DNA of 64,000 nucleotides from CAYPKG01 sp964411275 (GCA_964411275.1 CAYPKG010000002.1:1-64000); one strand, 5' to 3'; counted from the stretch's first letter, positions 32,163 to 42,456 are shown. The notes: a model not told the origin generated them from the sequence alone. Translations and numbers: made by a program.

Positions 32163-32969
32163 ATGGGTAAACGGATTGTAGTAGGGTTGTTGTTGGTGGG
32201 GCTGTTTGCGGCCATGCTGTACCTGGGCGGCTGGGTGCAGGTGGCGGTGTTTACGTTTGCGGCCATGCTCGCGGTATATGAAATGGGCCAGGTGCTCAAA
32301 AACAAAGCGCTTTCGCCCTGGTTGCTTCCGGGGTTCCTGTTTGCGGGGCTTTATGGCATACTACATTTTTTATTTTGCAGTGCGGCTGCGGTTGCATTCC
32401 TGGGAGCCTTGTGCCTGTTAATGGTGATTGTGGAGCGGATTTTTAACAAACGCCGAACCACTGAAGACTGCTTCGCGGGGCTTTCCATATTCCTGTACCC
32501 ATTGCCTTTTTTTGCGGTGCTTATGCTGCTGGGCGGCGGGTTTCCACGGCATATCGGCGTCACTGGCTTGCTGTTGGCGTTTGCCGGCCCGCTGGTAGGG
32601 GATACCCTGGCGTATTTCATCGGCAGCTTTTTCGGAAAGCATAAGCTGTGTCCGGACATCAGCCCCAAAAAGACCGTGGAGGGCAGCATCGCCTCGCTTT
32701 TGGGCGGGGTGATTGGCGGCGGGCTGGTGATTTGGCTGCAGCCGTTTTGGGGCGGCAACATTTCCATTGTTGCGTTGCTGATATTGGGCGGGCTGTGCGG
32801 CGCGCTGGGGCAGGTGGGGGATCTGTTCGCGTCCCTTATCAAGCGCTGGGCAGGGGTGAAGGATTATGGCTCCATATTCCCGGGCCACGGCGGGGTCATG
32901 GACCGGCTGGACAGCGTGCTTTTGTGCGCGCCTGTGATATTCGCGTATTTTTATTATTTTGCGCGGTAG
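32163..32969 (+). CDS. cdsA: phosphatidate cytidylyltransferase
   Basis: A 268-residue integral membrane enzyme that makes CDP-diacylglycerol. It has about seven to eight hydrophobic segments and the C-terminal family signature, SLIKRWAGVKDYGSIFPGH followed by GGVMDR (about residues 222-246). Its end overlaps the region before dxr; the next start is 20 bases downstream. Confidence 0.95.
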   Translation: MGKRIVVGLLLVGLFAAMLYLGGWVQVAVFTFAAMLAVYEMGQVLKNKALSPWLLPGFLFAGLYGILHFLFCSAAAVAFLGALCLLMVIVERIFNKRRTTEDCFAGLSIFLYPLPFFAVLMLLGGGFPRHIGVTGLLLAFAGPLVGDTLAYFIGSFFGKHKLCPDISPKKTVEGSIASLLGGVIGGGLVIWLQPFWGGNISIVALLILGGLCGALGQVGDLFASLIKRWAGVKDYGSIFPGHGGVMDRLDSVLLCAPVIFAYFYYFAR

Positions 32970-32988
32970 CCTAAGCGAGGGTAAGTCT

Positions 32989-34128
32989 ATGGGAAAAAAC
33001 ATCGTGGTGCTGGGCAGCACCGGCTCTATCGGCAGGCAGGCGCTTAGCGTAATCGCGGCTTTGCCGGAGCATTTTACATTGCTTGGCCTTGGCGCTGGGC
33101 AAAACGCCAAGCTGTTTTTAGAGCAGGCTTTGGCATTCGCTCCCCGGTTTGCGGCCCTTCAAACGGATCTGTGCAGTGTTAGCGCCGGGCTTCCTGAGGG
33201 GACTGCGTATCTCCCTGGGGACGAGGGAATTCTGGCGCTTGCGGCGCATCCTGAGGCGGATGTCATCGTCATGGGCATTTCCGGCATCGCGGCTTTGCCG
33301 CCCCTTCTCGCGGCCCTGAACGCGGGAAAGACCGTGGCGCTGGCCAATAAGGAAAGCATCGTCTGCGGTAATGCCCTTGTCCGTGCGGCGGCAAAGGCGG
33401 GAGGCGGCCGGATTTTGCCTGTGGACAGCGAGCAGTCGGCTATATTCCAGTGCCTGATGAACGGGAAGCGGGAGGATGTCAAATCCATCATACTCACCGC
33501 GTCCGGCGGGCCGTTTCGGGAGTACTCCGAGGCCAGATTGAAAACCGTGACCCCTGAAATGGCGCTCGACCACCCCACATGGAGCATGGGCAGGAAAATT
33601 ACCATCGACAGCGCAACGCTTATGAACAAGGGTCTGGAGGTTTTGGAGGCGGCGTACCTCTTTGATTTGAAAAAAGAACACATTCGTGTACTAGTTCATC
33701 CGCAATCTATCGTACATTCTATGGTAGAATATCAGGATGGGGCGGTGATCGCACAATTGTCAAAGCCGGATATGCGCCTGGCCATTCAGTACGCCATGAC
33801 ATATCCAGAGCGGGTCGCCGGCCCGGCGGAGCCGCTGGATCTCACGAAAACGGCGGGCCTGACATTTGAACCCGTGAAGCAGCCCCTTGCCCGGGCGGTG
33901 GAGCTTGCTTACGAGGCGCTTTCTCTGGGCGGCGCGTTGCCCACCCTATACAATGGCGCGAACGAGGCGGCTGTGCCGTTGTTTCTTGATGGGCGCATCG
34001 GCTTTCTTGACATCCACCGGCTGGTGGAGGAGGTCATGGCGGCAGGGAGCGGGCTCCCGGCGGACTCCCTTATGGAGGTGTTGGCGGCGGACGCGTTCGC
34101 AAAGCGGAAAACATTGGAGCTTGCTTGA
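32989..34128 (+). CDS. dxr: 1-deoxy-D-xylulose 5-phosphate reductoisomerase
   Basis: A 379-residue NADPH enzyme of the MEP isoprenoid pathway. NADPH loop GSTGSIGRQAL (about residues 8-18), LANKESIVCGNALV, the metal-binding DSEQSAIFQCL (about 147-157) and SMGRKITIDSATLMNKGLE are all intact. The ATG 32989 follows GAGGG-like bases; an upstream TTG would overlap the cdsA end. ispG of the same pathway lies two genes downstream. Confidence 0.96.
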   Translation: MGKNIVVLGSTGSIGRQALSVIAALPEHFTLLGLGAGQNAKLFLEQALAFAPRFAALQTDLCSVSAGLPEGTAYLPGDEGILALAAHPEADVIVMGISGIAALPPLLAALNAGKTVALANKESIVCGNALVRAAAKAGGGRILPVDSEQSAIFQCLMNGKREDVKSIILTASGGPFREYSEARLKTVTPEMALDHPTWSMGRKITIDSATLMNKGLEVLEAAYLFDLKKEHIRVLVHPQSIVHSMVEYQDGAVIAQLSKPDMRLAIQYAMTYPERVAGPAEPLDLTKTAGLTFEPVKQPLARAVELAYEALSLGGALPTLYNGANEAAVPLFLDGRIGFLDIHRLVEEVMAAGSGLPADSLMEVLAADAFAKRKTLELA

Positions 34129-34150
34129 GGGAAGAAAGGAACGAACATAG

Positions 34151-35209
34151 TTGGAAAACATTTTTTCGAACATATTGTCCATCATCGCGGCATTGCTGCT
34201 GCTGGGCGTATTCATCACCGTGCATGAGCTGGGGCATTTTCTTGTGGCCCGGCTGCTGAAATTCAGGATTTTAGAGTTTGCCGTGGGCATGGGCCCGAAG
34301 ATCTGGGGCAAGGAAAAAAACGGCACATTGTTTAGCCTGCGCGCGCTTCCCCTTGGGGGTATGTGCCGCTTCTACGGCGAAGACGAGGGGGTTGCCGACG
34401 GCGGGGGCTTTAACGACCAGAAGGTGTGGAAGCGCATTCTCGTGGTGCTGTCCGGGCCCCTATGCAATCTCATCATGGCGCTGCTGCTGGGCACCGTCAT
34501 TCTTATGGGCTACGGCGTGTACACCAACGAGACGCAGGTACGCGTGGAGGAGCTTTCAAGCCCGAGCGCTCCCGCGGCGGTCAGCGGCGTAGAGACCGGG
34601 GACGTGATCATCGCGGTGGATGGAGTGAAGGTTATTACCAACGATGAAGCCCTAACGGCCATCGGCGCTGCCAAGGCGGAGGGCCTTACCCTCACGGTGC
34701 TTCGGGATGGGGCGGAAAAGGAAATCCTCGTTGCAGACATCTATAACCAGCAGGAAGACAAAAACATGCTGGGCGTGATGGTGGGCACCTATTATCTTCG
34801 GGAGAAGCAGGGGCTGTTTGACGCCATCAGCGGCACATTCTCCTACGCGGGGATGGTGATAAAAGAGACATTTGGCGTGCTGGGCCGCCTCATTACCGGC
34901 AAGGTAGAGCAGGGCGAGGTGGGCGGCGTGGTGGCCATCGTAGCCACCGTCAGCTATGCCGTGCGCACCAACCTTGAAATGGTGTTGCAGATGGCCATGC
35001 TCATCAGCATCAGTTTGGGGATCATGAACCTTCTGCCCATCCCGGCGTTGGACGGCGGGCGGCTGGTGTTTTTGATGATCGAGGGCATCCGCCGCAAGCC
35101 CATCTCGCCGGAAAAGGAAGGCATGGTGCATTTCATTGGGTTTGCGCTTTTGATGGTGCTGATGGTATTTCTTGTATTCAGCGACATCCGCATGCTGTCC
35201 GGCAGCTAA
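34151..35209 (+). CDS. rseP: site-2 protease RseP/RasP
   Basis: A 352-residue intramembrane zinc protease. HELGH lies in the first membrane helix (about residues 24-28), a PDZ domain at about 120-200, and the second metal motif LDGGRLVF near residue 300. It cuts membrane-bound anti-sigma factors and signal peptide remnants. It starts with TTG 8 bases after AAAGGA. An ECF sigma factor with a membrane partner is encoded 6 kb downstream, a possible but unproven substrate. Confidence 0.94.
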   Translation: MENIFSNILSIIAALLLLGVFITVHELGHFLVARLLKFRILEFAVGMGPKIWGKEKNGTLFSLRALPLGGMCRFYGEDEGVADGGGFNDQKVWKRILVVLSGPLCNLIMALLLGTVILMGYGVYTNETQVRVEELSSPSAPAAVSGVETGDVIIAVDGVKVITNDEALTAIGAAKAEGLTLTVLRDGAEKEILVADIYNQQEDKNMLGVMVGTYYLREKQGLFDAISGTFSYAGMVIKETFGVLGRLITGKVEQGEVGGVVAIVATVSYAVRTNLEMVLQMAMLISISLGIMNLLPIPALDGGRLVFLMIEGIRRKPISPEKEGMVHFIGFALLMVLMVFLVFSDIRMLSGS

Positions 35210-35227
35210 TGGGGAGGGACTTTCAGT

Positions 35228-36304
35228 ATGGTAAGGGAACACACAAGGCCCGTCAAAGCCGGAGCCGTTTCGATTGGCGGCGGCGCGCCCATTACGATAC
35301 AGTCCATGACAAACACAGACACCCGGGACGTGGACAAAACAGTCGCCCAGATTGAACGACTCGCCGCAGCGGGCTGCGAAATCGTCAGGAGCTCCGTCTA
35401 TGACATGGACAGCGCAAGTGCGCTCAAGGAAATCAAAAGGCGCATCCGCATCCCATTGGTAGCGGACATCCATTTCGACTACAGGCTGGCAATCGCCGCA
35501 ATCGAGGCGGGTATGGATAAGCTGCGCTTTAATCCCGGCAACATTGGAAGCGGTGAAAATGTCTTAAAGCTGGCGGCGGCGGCCAAAGATTATGGGGTGC
35601 CCATTCGCGTGGGCGTAAACGGCGGGTCGCTGGAGGCGGAGCTTCTTCGCCGCTATGGCGGGCCGACGCCTGAGGCTATGGTGGAAAGCGCGCTCAAGCA
35701 TGCTTTGCTATTGGAGCAGGCCGGGTTTTATGACATTGTGCTTTCCATTAAATCCAGCGTTGTCCCGGATATGGTGGCGGCATGCCGGCTGGCGGCTAAA
35801 AAGGCGCCCTATCCGCTGCACATTGGGGTGACGGAGGCGGGGATGGGCCCCCTTGCGGTAGCCAAATCCGCCGTGGGTATTGGCGCGCTATTGCTCGACG
35901 GCATCGGCGACACGCTCAGGGTGTCACTGACCGGGGATCCGGTGCAAGAGGTGGAGGCCGCGTTGGTGATCCTCCAGGCGGCGGGCCTGCGCAAGGCGGG
36001 GGTTGAAATAGTCAGCTGCCCCACCTGCGGCAGGTGCAATGTGGATTTGGCGGATATCGTGGCCCTTGTGCGCGGGGCGCTGCCGGAGGAAATGGGGGCG
36101 CGTCCAGTCAAGCTGGCGGTCATGGGCTGCGCGGTCAATGGCCCAGGAGAGGCCCGGGAAGCGGACGCGGGTCTGGCCTGCGGCAGAGAGGGGCGTGCGG
36201 TTGCCTTTTACAAAGGGGAACAGGTAGGCGGCATGCCCTTGATGGAAGCGGTACATTGGCTTTCGAAGGCGGCGGAGAAATTGAGCAAAATGCCTGCCGA
36301 CTGA
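35228..36304 (+). CDS. ispG: 4-hydroxy-3-methylbut-2-en-1-yl diphosphate synthase
   Basis: A 358-residue Fe-S enzyme of the MEP pathway, with TIM barrel (IQSMTNTDTRDVDKT near the start) and C-terminal cluster-binding cysteines in SCPTCGRCNVDL and GCAVNGPGEA. The flavodoxin- or ferredoxin-type reductant is not in this cluster. It starts 18 bases after rseP with GGAGGG. Confidence 0.96.
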   Translation: MVREHTRPVKAGAVSIGGGAPITIQSMTNTDTRDVDKTVAQIERLAAAGCEIVRSSVYDMDSASALKEIKRRIRIPLVADIHFDYRLAIAAIEAGMDKLRFNPGNIGSGENVLKLAAAAKDYGVPIRVGVNGGSLEAELLRRYGGPTPEAMVESALKHALLLEQAGFYDIVLSIKSSVVPDMVAACRLAAKKAPYPLHIGVTEAGMGPLAVAKSAVGIGALLLDGIGDTLRVSLTGDPVQEVEAALVILQAAGLRKAGVEIVSCPTCGRCNVDLADIVALVRGALPEEMGARPVKLAVMGCAVNGPGEAREADAGLACGREGRAVAFYKGEQVGGMPLMEAVHWLSKAAEKLSKMPAD

Positions 36305-36382
36305 TGAAAACGAAGCCGCAAACGGTGATGTTTTCGGCGGGTTTGGATTAATTGCTTAGGAATGGTTGGGGAGAGTAGACAC

Positions 36383-39300
36383 ATGGCAATGGAGTTTGAT
36401 GAAATCGTAAGGCAGGCAGGCCCTTGGGCCGCCGGCCTTTCTTTAGAGCAGGTCAGGTTGAAAAAGGCCACAGGCGGGCTTGTGATCACATTTTCGGCAC
36501 AGCAGCCAATTACAATGGAGCAGCGGGATATTCTCTATGGGTTGTTAAAACGGCATTTTGCTGGATACGCCCTGGAGCTGGTGCTGCCCGTTGTGGAAAA
36601 TGAGTCGGAGCCTGTTCGTCTCGCGGGGGCTGCGCCCAGCACAACGCTGCCGGAGTCAGCGTTTGCGGCACCGCGTGGGCCGGGGGCGGAGAAACCCTCG
36701 AAAGGAACCACCCGGTCTGCTGTGAAGCCTACGGCGGCGGGAGACGTGGTTTATGGCAAGGAAATCAAAAGATGCGCCGTCCTGGAGATGGCAGAGCTGC
36801 GCGAAGACAGCGGCAGGGTGACGGTGGAGGGCGAGATCACCGCCATGGAATTAAGAAAGCTCAATGGCGGCTCAGACAAGCAGTTGATGTTGTTTTCCAT
36901 TACGGATTATACGAACACCATCCAATGCAAGCTCTTTTTGGAGAATGCCCGGGCCCGTAAGGTGGACAGCAGGCTTGCCCGCATTCAAAAGGCGGGGGAG
37001 CGGCTGCGGGTGCGTGGGGATTGCAGGCCCGACCAGTTTTCAGGCGAGCTTGCCATATACCCCCTGGACGTGAACCGGCTGCCCGCCATCTCCCGGGAGG
37101 ATACCGTAGAGGGTGGCAAGCGGGTCGAGCTGCACCTGCATACCACGATGTCCAGCATGGACGCCTTGACAAAGGTTGATGCGGCGATTGCCGCCGCTGC
37201 CCGTTGGGGACATAAGGCAATCGCCATCACCGACCACGGCGTCGTACAGGCGTTTCCGGACGCGGCCAAGGCTGCGAAAAAGGCGGGGATTAAGCCGCTG
37301 TTCGGCGTGGAAGGGTATCTAAGGCCGGACTGCGAGCTGCTGCCTCTTGAGGGTCAGACGTTCGTGGTGTTCGACCTGGAAACCACGGGCTTAAAAGCCG
37401 AACAGGGACATATCATCGAAATCGGCGCGGTGAAGATGAAAGACGGCGGCGTAATGGGCAGGTTTAACACATTTGTGGACCCAGCCGGGCCCATTCCTCC
37501 CAACATCGTCGCGCTGACGGGGATTACCGACGACATGGTAAAAGGCGCGCCCTGCACCGAGGACGCGCTCAAGGCGTTTAAGGAATTTTGCGGCGAAGGC
37601 GTGCTTTTGTGCGCCCACAATGCGGCGTTTGACGTGGGTTTTGTCCGGGTGCATGGCGACCGCTACGGCATCGCCTTTGACCAGCCGTATGTGGACACGC
37701 TGATGCTTTCCCGGCACCTGCTGCTGGACATGGAAAACCACAAGCTCAACACCGTTTGCAAGCGGCTTTCTATTTCCTTGGAAAATCATCACCGGGCGGT
37801 GGACGACGCAGAGGCTACGGCCCTGGCGCTTATAAAGCTCCTTGACATGATCCGGGACAAGGGGGTTAGGACCCTGCCTGCCGTGGTAAAGGACAATGTG
37901 CTCACAGAGGGCAAAAAAAGCAAGTATAAAACCAACCACATCGTAATCCTCGCGAAAACCCAGGCTGGGATGAAAAATCTGTACCGGCTGGTCAGCTTCG
38001 CCCACCTTGACTATTTCCACAGCCGCCCTCAGATTCCCCGTAGCCTTCTATCCCTGTACCGGGAGGGGCTTATATTGGGCTCCGCCTGCGAGCAGGGAGA
38101 GCTGTATCAGGCGATGGTCAAGGGCGAGAGCGAGGAAACCATACGCAATATTGCCGATTGGTACGATTATCTTGAAATACAGCCTCTAAGCAACAACGCG
38201 TTTATGGTACGCGAGGGAATAGTGCGGGACGACAACGCCCTGAAGGATTTGAATAAAAGGATCGTGGAGCTGGGGCAAGCGTTGGGGAAACCCGTGGCGG
38301 CCACAGGCGACGTGCATTTTTTTAAGCCTGAGGACGCCATGTTCCGGGCCATCATCATGCATGAAATGGGCTTTGCGGACGCGGACAACCAGGCGCCGCT
38401 GTATTTTAAAACCACCGGCGAAATGCTCAATGAGTTTTCGTATCTTGGCGAGGAACTTGCCCACAAGGTGGTGGTGGACTGGCCCAACGAAATTGCGGAC
38501 AGCATCGAAACGCTCAAACCCTACCCCGACGGCACCCACGCGCCCAGGATTGAAAACGCGGAGGAAAACCTCACAAACATGGCGGTGGGGGGCGCACATG
38601 CGCTTTATGGCGAGCAGCTGCCGGATGTGGTGCAAAAACGGCTGGACAAAGAACTCAACTCCATCATCAATAACGGCTTTGCTTCGCTGTATGTGGTGGC
38701 CCAGCGGTTGGTGGAAAAATCCCTGGGGGATGGATACCTCGTGGGCTCCCGTGGTTCCGTAGGCTCGTCCTTTGTGGCGACCATGGCCGGGATTACGGAG
38801 GTCAACCCGCTGCCGCCCCATTACATCTGCCCCAACTGCCGGCATTCGGAATTTGATGTGGACAGGAGAAAATACGCCTGCGGCGTGGACATGCCGGACA
38901 AAAACTGCCCCAAATGCGGTTCCGCCTATCAAAAGGCGGGCTATGACATCCCCTTCGAGGTGTTCTTGGGCTTCCACGGGGACAAGACCCCGGATATCGA
39001 TCTCAATTTCTCCGGCGAGTATCAGCCGGTTGCCCATAAATACACCGAGGAGATATTCGGCAAGGGGCGCGCTTTTCGCGCGGGCACCATCAGCGCCATA
39101 CAGGATAAAACCGTGTACGGGTATGTGATGAAGTATTTAGAGGAAAAGGGAAGGAAGGTCAGCCGCGCGGAGATCGACCGGCTTTGCGCAGGCTGCTCCG
39201 GGGTCAAGCGCACCACCGGCCAGCATCCAGGCGGCATCGTGGTGGTGCCGAAAGACCGGGACATCATGGAATTTACGCCCATCCAGTACCCGGCGGATCA

Positions 39301-40417
39301 AAAGACAAAGAACACCATCACCACCCACTTTGATTTTCACGCCCTGGACGACCGGCTGGTGAAGCTGGATATACTTGGCCACGACGACCCCACGGCTTTG
39401 AAGATGCTCAAGGACCTCACCGGGATCGATCCGAGAAGCATCCCCTTGGACGATCCGGAAACGGTCAGGATGTACTCCAGCTCCGAGCCGCTGGGGGTGG
39501 ATCTGCTGGCCCTTGGCGGCTGCGACGTGGGCAGCCTGGGCATCCCGGAATTCGGCACGGGGTTTGTCAGGCAAATGCTGATGGACACCCGCCCTACCAC
39601 CATGGAGGAGCTGGTGCGAATAGCGGGATTGTCCCACGGCACGGACGTTTGGCTGAACAACGCCCAGGACCTGGTGCTGTCGAAAACCGCCACGCTGTCC
39701 CAGGTCATCTGTACCAGGGACGATATCATGAACTATCTCATTGCCCACGGATGCGAGCCCTCCATTTCATTTAAGACCATGGAAAGCGTGCGAAAGGGCA
39801 GGGGGCTGACGCCGGAAATGGAGGCGGCCATGGCGGGCCAAAGCATTCCGGCATGGTTTGTGGACAGCTGCAAAAAGATCAAGTATATGTTCCCGAGAGC
39901 CCACGCCGTGGCATACGTGATGATGAGCTTTCGCATTGCCTACTATAAGCTCCATTACCCTCTCGCCTTTTATGCGGTATACTACACAGTCCGGGCGGAC
40001 GCGTTTGACGTACAACCCTCCCTTGGCGGCGCAGAGGCGGTGCTATCGAAGATCAAAGCCATCGAGAAAAAGGGCAAGGCCGCCAGCAAGCTTGAAAAAG
40101 ACCTGCTGACAATCCTTGAGGTAGTATACGAAATGAATCTCAGGGGGATCGGGCTTTTGCCCGTGGATTTATATCAATCCCACGCCACCCGCTTCCAGAT
40201 CGAGGATGGGAAGATACGCCCGCCCTTCTCCGCCGTGTCCGGCGTGGGGGTCAACGCCGCCATCGCCATCGCCGATGCGTGCAAGGCTGGAGAGCGGTTT
40301 TTGTCCATCGAGGATTTTCAGCTCAAAACCAGGGCCAACTCCGCGGTGGTGGCAGCCTTGGAGGAGGCGGGCTGTTTCGCCGGCATGGGCAGGACAAACC
40401 AACTGAGCCTCTTTTAG
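36383..40417 (+). CDS. polC: DNA polymerase III subunit alpha, PolC type
   Basis: A 1344-residue replicative polymerase of low-GC Gram-positive type. Order: N-terminal domain, OB fold (about residues 140-225), PHP domain (VELHLHTTMSSMDAL, about 247), inserted DEDD exonuclease (VFDLETTGL about 328; HNAAFDVGF; HRAVDDAEATA), then the palm with zinc-binding CPNC...CPKC (about 815-845) and catalytic PDIDLNFSGEYQ (about 869). It ends in LSLF, a likely sliding-clamp contact. The ATG 36383 follows GGGGAGAG; an ATG 21 bases upstream has no ribosome site. It is somewhat shorter than Bacillus PolC. Confidence 0.96.
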   Translation: MAMEFDEIVRQAGPWAAGLSLEQVRLKKATGGLVITFSAQQPITMEQRDILYGLLKRHFAGYALELVLPVVENESEPVRLAGAAPSTTLPESAFAAPRGPGAEKPSKGTTRSAVKPTAAGDVVYGKEIKRCAVLEMAELREDSGRVTVEGEITAMELRKLNGGSDKQLMLFSITDYTNTIQCKLFLENARARKVDSRLARIQKAGERLRVRGDCRPDQFSGELAIYPLDVNRLPAISREDTVEGGKRVELHLHTTMSSMDALTKVDAAIAAAARWGHKAIAITDHGVVQAFPDAAKAAKKAGIKPLFGVEGYLRPDCELLPLEGQTFVVFDLETTGLKAEQGHIIEIGAVKMKDGGVMGRFNTFVDPAGPIPPNIVALTGITDDMVKGAPCTEDALKAFKEFCGEGVLLCAHNAAFDVGFVRVHGDRYGIAFDQPYVDTLMLSRHLLLDMENHKLNTVCKRLSISLENHHRAVDDAEATALALIKLLDMIRDKGVRTLPAVVKDNVLTEGKKSKYKTNHIVILAKTQAGMKNLYRLVSFAHLDYFHSRPQIPRSLLSLYREGLILGSACEQGELYQAMVKGESEETIRNIADWYDYLEIQPLSNNAFMVREGIVRDDNALKDLNKRIVELGQALGKPVAATGDVHFFKPEDAMFRAIIMHEMGFADADNQAPLYFKTTGEMLNEFSYLGEELAHKVVVDWPNEIADSIETLKPYPDGTHAPRIENAEENLTNMAVGGAHALYGEQLPDVVQKRLDKELNSIINNGFASLYVVAQRLVEKSLGDGYLVGSRGSVGSSFVATMAGITEVNPLPPHYICPNCRHSEFDVDRRKYACGVDMPDKNCPKCGSAYQKAGYDIPFEVFLGFHGDKTPDIDLNFSGEYQPVAHKYTEEIFGKGRAFRAGTISAIQDKTVYGYVMKYLEEKGRKVSRAEIDRLCAGCSGVKRTTGQHPGGIVVVPKDRDIMEFTPIQYPADQKTKNTITTHFDFHALDDRLVKLDILGHDDPTALKMLKDLTGIDPRSIPLDDPETVRMYSSSEPLGVDLLALGGCDVGSLGIPEFGTGFVRQMLMDTRPTTMEELVRIAGLSHGTDVWLNNAQDLVLSKTATLSQVICTRDDIMNYLIAHGCEPSISFKTMESVRKGRGLTPEMEAAMAGQSIPAWFVDSCKKIKYMFPRAHAVAYVMMSFRIAYYKLHYPLAFYAVYYTVRADAFDVQPSLGGAEAVLSKIKAIEKKGKAASKLEKDLLTILEVVYEMNLRGIGLLPVDLYQSHATRFQIEDGKIRPPFSAVSGVGVNAAIAIADACKAGERFLSIEDFQLKTRANSAVVAALEEAGCFAGMGRTNQLSLF

Positions 40418-40577
40418 AAAAAACGGACAGCAAAGCGCTTGAGATTGACGGCCTGCTGCTATCACCGTAGATTTTCGCGTCCTTGTGGATGGGGCATTCC
40501 AATATTTTCTTTCTCATATTTGCAGCAAATCACGGTTTCAACCGTCTATATATTGATGGAAAGGGAGGTGCAGCCGT

Positions 40578-41084
40578 TTGGCATATGACAGCTTTGATGT
40601 CCTGTATGAGGACTGGTCGCCAATAGTGTACTGGACGGCATACGGCATCTCTCATCATCACGAGGCGGCTATGGACGTCACCCAAACGGTGTTCTTACAG
40701 GCGTTTCGCCATTGGGATACCCTTTGTGCGCTGGAACCCCAGCAGGTAAAGGCCTGGATCTGGCGCACGGCGCGAAACACGGGCCTGGATCAGCTGAAAA
40801 AAAACAGGCGGGAAGTGCTTGTATTTGAGCCGCCGGAAAACAAAGATCATTCGGACACACCGGAGGAAGCGGTCATAAGGCGGGAGCGGGCGGACCGGAT
40901 CTGGCAGGCGGTGGAGGAATTGCCCGCCCATTACAGGGAAGCGATCGTGCTGCATTATTTCGCGCACCTCACCCAACAGGAGGCGGCGAAGGCGCTGGGC
41001 GTTACAGGCGGCACATACCGGTCCCGGCTGGCCCGGGGCAGAGCGATGCTGGAGAAGGGAGGCTTGCTGGATGGATCTATTTAA
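40578..41084 (+). CDS. ECF-type RNA polymerase sigma factor
   Basis: A 168-residue sigma-70 protein with region 2 (about residues 8-75; DVTQTVFLQAFRHW) and region 4 (about 110-160; LPAHYREAIVLHYFAHLTQQ, then EAAKALGVTGGTYRSRLARG) and no region 3, the ECF layout. It starts with TTG 8 bases after GGAGGTG. Its end overlaps the next gene, a membrane protein with a short N-terminal cytoplasmic part, by 14 bases. That arrangement is typical of a sigma/anti-sigma pair, so its activity is probably controlled by the neighbour. Confidence 0.9.
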   Translation: MAYDSFDVLYEDWSPIVYWTAYGISHHHEAAMDVTQTVFLQAFRHWDTLCALEPQQVKAWIWRTARNTGLDQLKKNRREVLVFEPPENKDHSDTPEEAVIRRERADRIWQAVEELPAHYREAIVLHYFAHLTQQEAAKALGVTGGTYRSRLARGRAMLEKGGLLDGSI

Positions 41085-42456
41085 CAAACTGCTTTATGAC
41101 GCGGCGGAGCAAAAGACACAAGCGCTTCCCTTACAGGATCTATTGGAGACGATTAAAAGGGAGGGCGCAGTGGAAGCGCCTGCCCACAAGACTATAAGGC
41201 GGCCCATGCGGCGCTCCTTCGTGCTTGCGGCGGCAATCGTGCTCATGTTGATGCTGTTTGCGGTGCCTGCGTTAGCGGACATGCGCATCGTGGTGGTGGA
41301 CGGGGTGACCCGCCTCGCCGTGGACGGAAGGGTACGGGTTGACGGCGTCGTATACGAATTGGACGCCCCGCTTGAGGAGGCAGGCATCCGCTGGGAGCCG
41401 GAAAACAACCAGTATGTCATCGAGCCGCCTGCCACGCCCACGCCCGAGGCAACAAATATCCCCACGCCCACGCCATCCCCCACGCCGGAGCTGTATACCG
41501 TCACTGCAGTCACGCCTGTGGAGGTGTATACCACGGCGGCCATTTTGGTGTATGACGGGCCTGGGGAGAATTTCCCCGTGCTTGGCCGCCTGGCGACGGG
41601 TTCCAGAACGGAGAAAACAGGCATATCCGGTGACGGCTGGGCTATGATCGGGTTTGAAGGCAAGACCGGGTTTGTCCGGGATGTGGAATTAAGCTATGCC
41701 CCCAAAACCCCGGTGGAGTATCCGGCGGTAAAAAAACGGGCGGTTATGGACGCTGTTGTTCGGGATGCGCCGGATGAAAACGCCGCTGTCATCGGCAGCC
41801 TCGCGATTGGCGACCGGGTGGAAAGCAACGGCAGCCTCGGCGAGTGGACCCGGATCAAATGGCAGGGTCAGGCGGGATATGTGGAGGAAAACGCCCTGGC
41901 CGTCTACGAGGAGGGCAAGGACAGGCGTACAGACGGGTATTTTGTTATCGACGGCGTTCAATACAGCCTTGGGTATCCTGATGGAGGCGAGGGCTGGGAC
42001 GCGGTGCAGACAGAAACCGTGAAGTTTTACGCAAGCACAAACGCGGTGCTGTATGAGGGGCCGGGTGAGGAATACGCCCAGATAACGGTTCTGTATCCCG
42101 GCGAACAGGTGAAAAAAGTGGGCGCGTCGGGCGGCCATTGGATATTCCTCTATGATGGGCGGCTGTGCTATGGGGAGAAAGCTTCCTTTAAGGTGGCGCC
42201 GCTCACAGGCGCGGATTATCCGGCAAAGGAAAAGATTGTGATTGTGGAGGCCGAGGTGTGGGCAAAGCCCCGCATGGATCATCCGGAGGAATTTTTAGGC
42301 ACCATCGCCCCCGGCACGAAGGTGTCCGCCACCGGCAGCATTGATGTGTGGATGCAGTTGACGGTTGACGGGAAAAAGGTATATGTCTTGGAGGAAACCC
42401 TGATCAATCCCTGGGAGATAACGCCCACGCCGGATGGGGAAATGGCGGGGGAATAG
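41071..42456 (+). CDS. membrane-anchored SH3b-repeat protein, likely anti-sigma partner
   Basis: A 461-residue protein: about 48 cytoplasmic residues, one membrane helix (about 50-70, VLAAAIVLMLMLFAVPALA), a TPTP-rich linker (about 125-148) and then three to four SH3-like repeats with pattern DGPGENFPVLGRLATG, RDAPDENAAVIGSLAIGD, YEGPGEEYAQITVLYPGE. The repeats probably sense cell-wall peptides outside. The short N-terminus (residues 1-45) has no classic zinc anti-sigma motif, so the inhibitor role is inferred from the 14-base overlap with the sigma gene. Tag C-terminal EITPTPDGEMAGE. Confidence 0.75.
   Translation: MDLFNKLLYDAAEQKTQALPLQDLLETIKREGAVEAPAHKTIRRPMRRSFVLAAAIVLMLMLFAVPALADMRIVVVDGVTRLAVDGRVRVDGVVYELDAPLEEAGIRWEPENNQYVIEPPATPTPEATNIPTPTPSPTPELYTVTAVTPVEVYTTAAILVYDGPGENFPVLGRLATGSRTEKTGISGDGWAMIGFEGKTGFVRDVELSYAPKTPVEYPAVKKRAVMDAVVRDAPDENAAVIGSLAIGDRVESNGSLGEWTRIKWQGQAGYVEENALAVYEEGKDRRTDGYFVIDGVQYSLGYPDGGEGWDAVQTETVKFYASTNAVLYEGPGEEYAQITVLYPGEQVKKVGASGGHWIFLYDGRLCYGEKASFKVAPLTGADYPAKEKIVIVEAEVWAKPRMDHPEEFLGTIAPGTKVSATGSIDVWMQLTVDGKKVYVLEETLINPWEITPTPDGEMAGE

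Noticed and set aside
40490..40577. A self-recognised ECF promoter upstream of the sigma gene.
   Set aside because: CGGTT/AACCG and TTTGC/GCAAA symmetry is present, but I could not find a convincing ECF -35/-10 pair with proper spacing.
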